Positions 62,974-64,000 of a stretch of DNA of 64,000 bases are shown here, piece by piece. The position numbers and the translations under genes were made by a program. Numbering within the stretch: the first letter of the stretch is position 1; each line of letters opens with the position of its first letter. The notes beneath the pieces are model-generated. The model had not been told where the DNA came from and searched no databases. It saw only the letters and a program-made list of their open reading frames with translations. The stretch covers positions 62,001-126,000 of the forward strand of contig CM082586.2 of assembly GCA_040954595.2 (NCBI GenBank), written 5' to 3'. This DNA comes from Balanoglossus misakiensis (lineage: Eukaryota; Hemichordata).

Positions 62974-63045
62974 TAGTGTAAACATAGCACGTTCGAGCAT
63001 TGACGGAGTAGACCAGTCCGTTACAAGTCCTGGGTTCGATTTACC
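62974..63045 (+). other. Possible tRNA-derived segment in repeat head, copy 2
   Basis: The same arrangement as in copy 1: TAGTGTAAAC as box A-like and GGGTTCGATTTACCC as box B-like with a 4-bp GGGT/ACCC arm. Conservation between copies reflects recent duplication and is not independent support. Confidence 0.3.
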
Positions 63046-64000
63046 CTTGCGCAAGGCAGAACGTGCGCTAAGAGATGTGCCGGAAAAATGCAGTATAAAC
63101 TGCTAACCGACCGACCTGAGCGTTGCGCTCACACAAATACCAAGAAAACCTCGGAATTACGATCCGTAGCCTCTCAAAGGTTACAGAAAAATTATCAATC
63201 CTCTCATGAGTCACGGTGTATCCCACAATTACATATAACGCGTAGCCCCCCCCCCTTCAGAAAACGCCCCCAAAAACACAGATGATCGCTACAAATTGGA
63301 CAGCAGGTGTGAATTTTGACATGAGACAACGCGACGCGAACGTACAGGTCCTGCCTTGGCAGCCAAGAGAGCACCGCCCGGCCGCCCGCGTACGTGCAGC
63401 CCGTAGTCTCTAAGGGATGTGCTGGAAAAATGCAGTACATGTATAAACTGCTAACCGACTGACCTGAGCGTTGGGCTCACACAAATACCAAGAAAAACCT
63501 CGGAATTACGATCCGTAGACAACAAAACCTCTCGGAGGTTACAGTAAAAGTGTTCCCACAAACGTGGAGAAAGGTTTGAAGGAAAACAAGAAAGATAAAG
63601 GTAAAGTACGAATTCAGATCACTACACTCGACAGCACGATGCTCACAGTTCAACCACCATGTCTCGTCTGATTTTGGATGTCGAGGGAGTCACTATACAT
63701 GCAACAAGCCCACGTGATACAAGCTCCGGCCCCAATCGTGGAAAATTTAGTTTCTCCTGCTATGGGATGTCTCAGTCTGAGAATCAGGAAAAAGTCGCAT
63801 TTATTGAGATACGAGTCTTGTTTGCGGCGTTGGCCTAGCAATTCCGTGACAACTCCATTGTACTACAGTGCACGTGTGTACGGCGAGTATCAGACAAAAA
63901 TGACCAATTACTGCTTGTAACCCTTGACAATTGCGGAAAGTAAACCCCAACACAATATTTCGCCTGTCAAAACACATGAATGAAATTGATTTACAAAATC

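Larger units (their letters stand above)
62575..64000 (+). mobile_element. Composite repeat, copy 2 (continues past window end)
   Basis: The head 62575-63067 matches 16727-17215 with few differences. The same head-to-unit junction (GTGCGCTAAGAGATGTGCC) follows, then a partial short unit to 63190 and a long unit from 63191 to the window end. The unit order after the junction differs from copy 1 (short first rather than long). The long unit here has frameshifting single-base changes relative to copy 1, arguing against a protein product. Confidence 0.75.

Overview
This is intron-rich animal nuclear DNA. The mucin gene combines VWD, C8, TIL, cystine-knot and WxxW domains, and the window also carries LRRC51, MORN2 and OATP homologues. 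An invertebrate deuterostome (hemichordate- or cephalochordate-like) fits best, but this is inference and another invertebrate is possible. All exon models come from reading GT/AG sites and checking that reading frames close; no transcript was consulted.

Layout. (1) 236-15738, + strand: the 3' 25 exons of a very large secreted mucin whose 5' end lies outside the window. Domain order is VWD-C8-TIL-E-TIL-E-VWD-C8-TIL-PT-VWD-C8-TIL-PT/SGSG-C8-TIL-VWC-like-CTCK-PT/SGSG-C8-TIL-PT-WxxW-PT-(Gly/Ser/Lys repeat)-stop. The frame closes exactly over all 25 exons (7745 nt). (2) 16727-23849: a composite repeat made of a head of about 490 bp followed by a nested satellite array of units of about 340 and 866 bp. 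A second copy in the same orientation starts at 62575 and runs off the window. (3) 24755-25408, - strand: LRRC51, one exon. (4) 29418-36918, + strand: a six-exon gene for a 799-residue death-domain protein of unknown function. (5) 41536-43757, + strand: MORN2, four exons, with possible alternative first exons upstream. (6) 44492-45559, - strand: an unrecognised single-exon gene, tail-to-tail with MORN2. (7) 45560-57000: about 11.5 kb without a recognisable gene, holding RFX X-box motifs and one CRE/NRF1/YY1 promoter-like cluster. (8) 58200-62299, + strand: a nine-coding-exon OATP-family transporter with its Kazal-like loop.

The genes do not form one pathway. LRRC51, MORN2 and the unrecognised gene 44492-45559 all have RFX X-box-like sites upstream, and exact X-box matches are more frequent here than chance predicts, so part of the window may be a cilia-related neighbourhood. 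The points most worth following are the mucin/proteoglycan-like architecture with an internal cystine knot, the head-plus-nested-satellite element present twice, the unknown death-domain protein, and the X-box/promoter clusters in the apparent gene desert.
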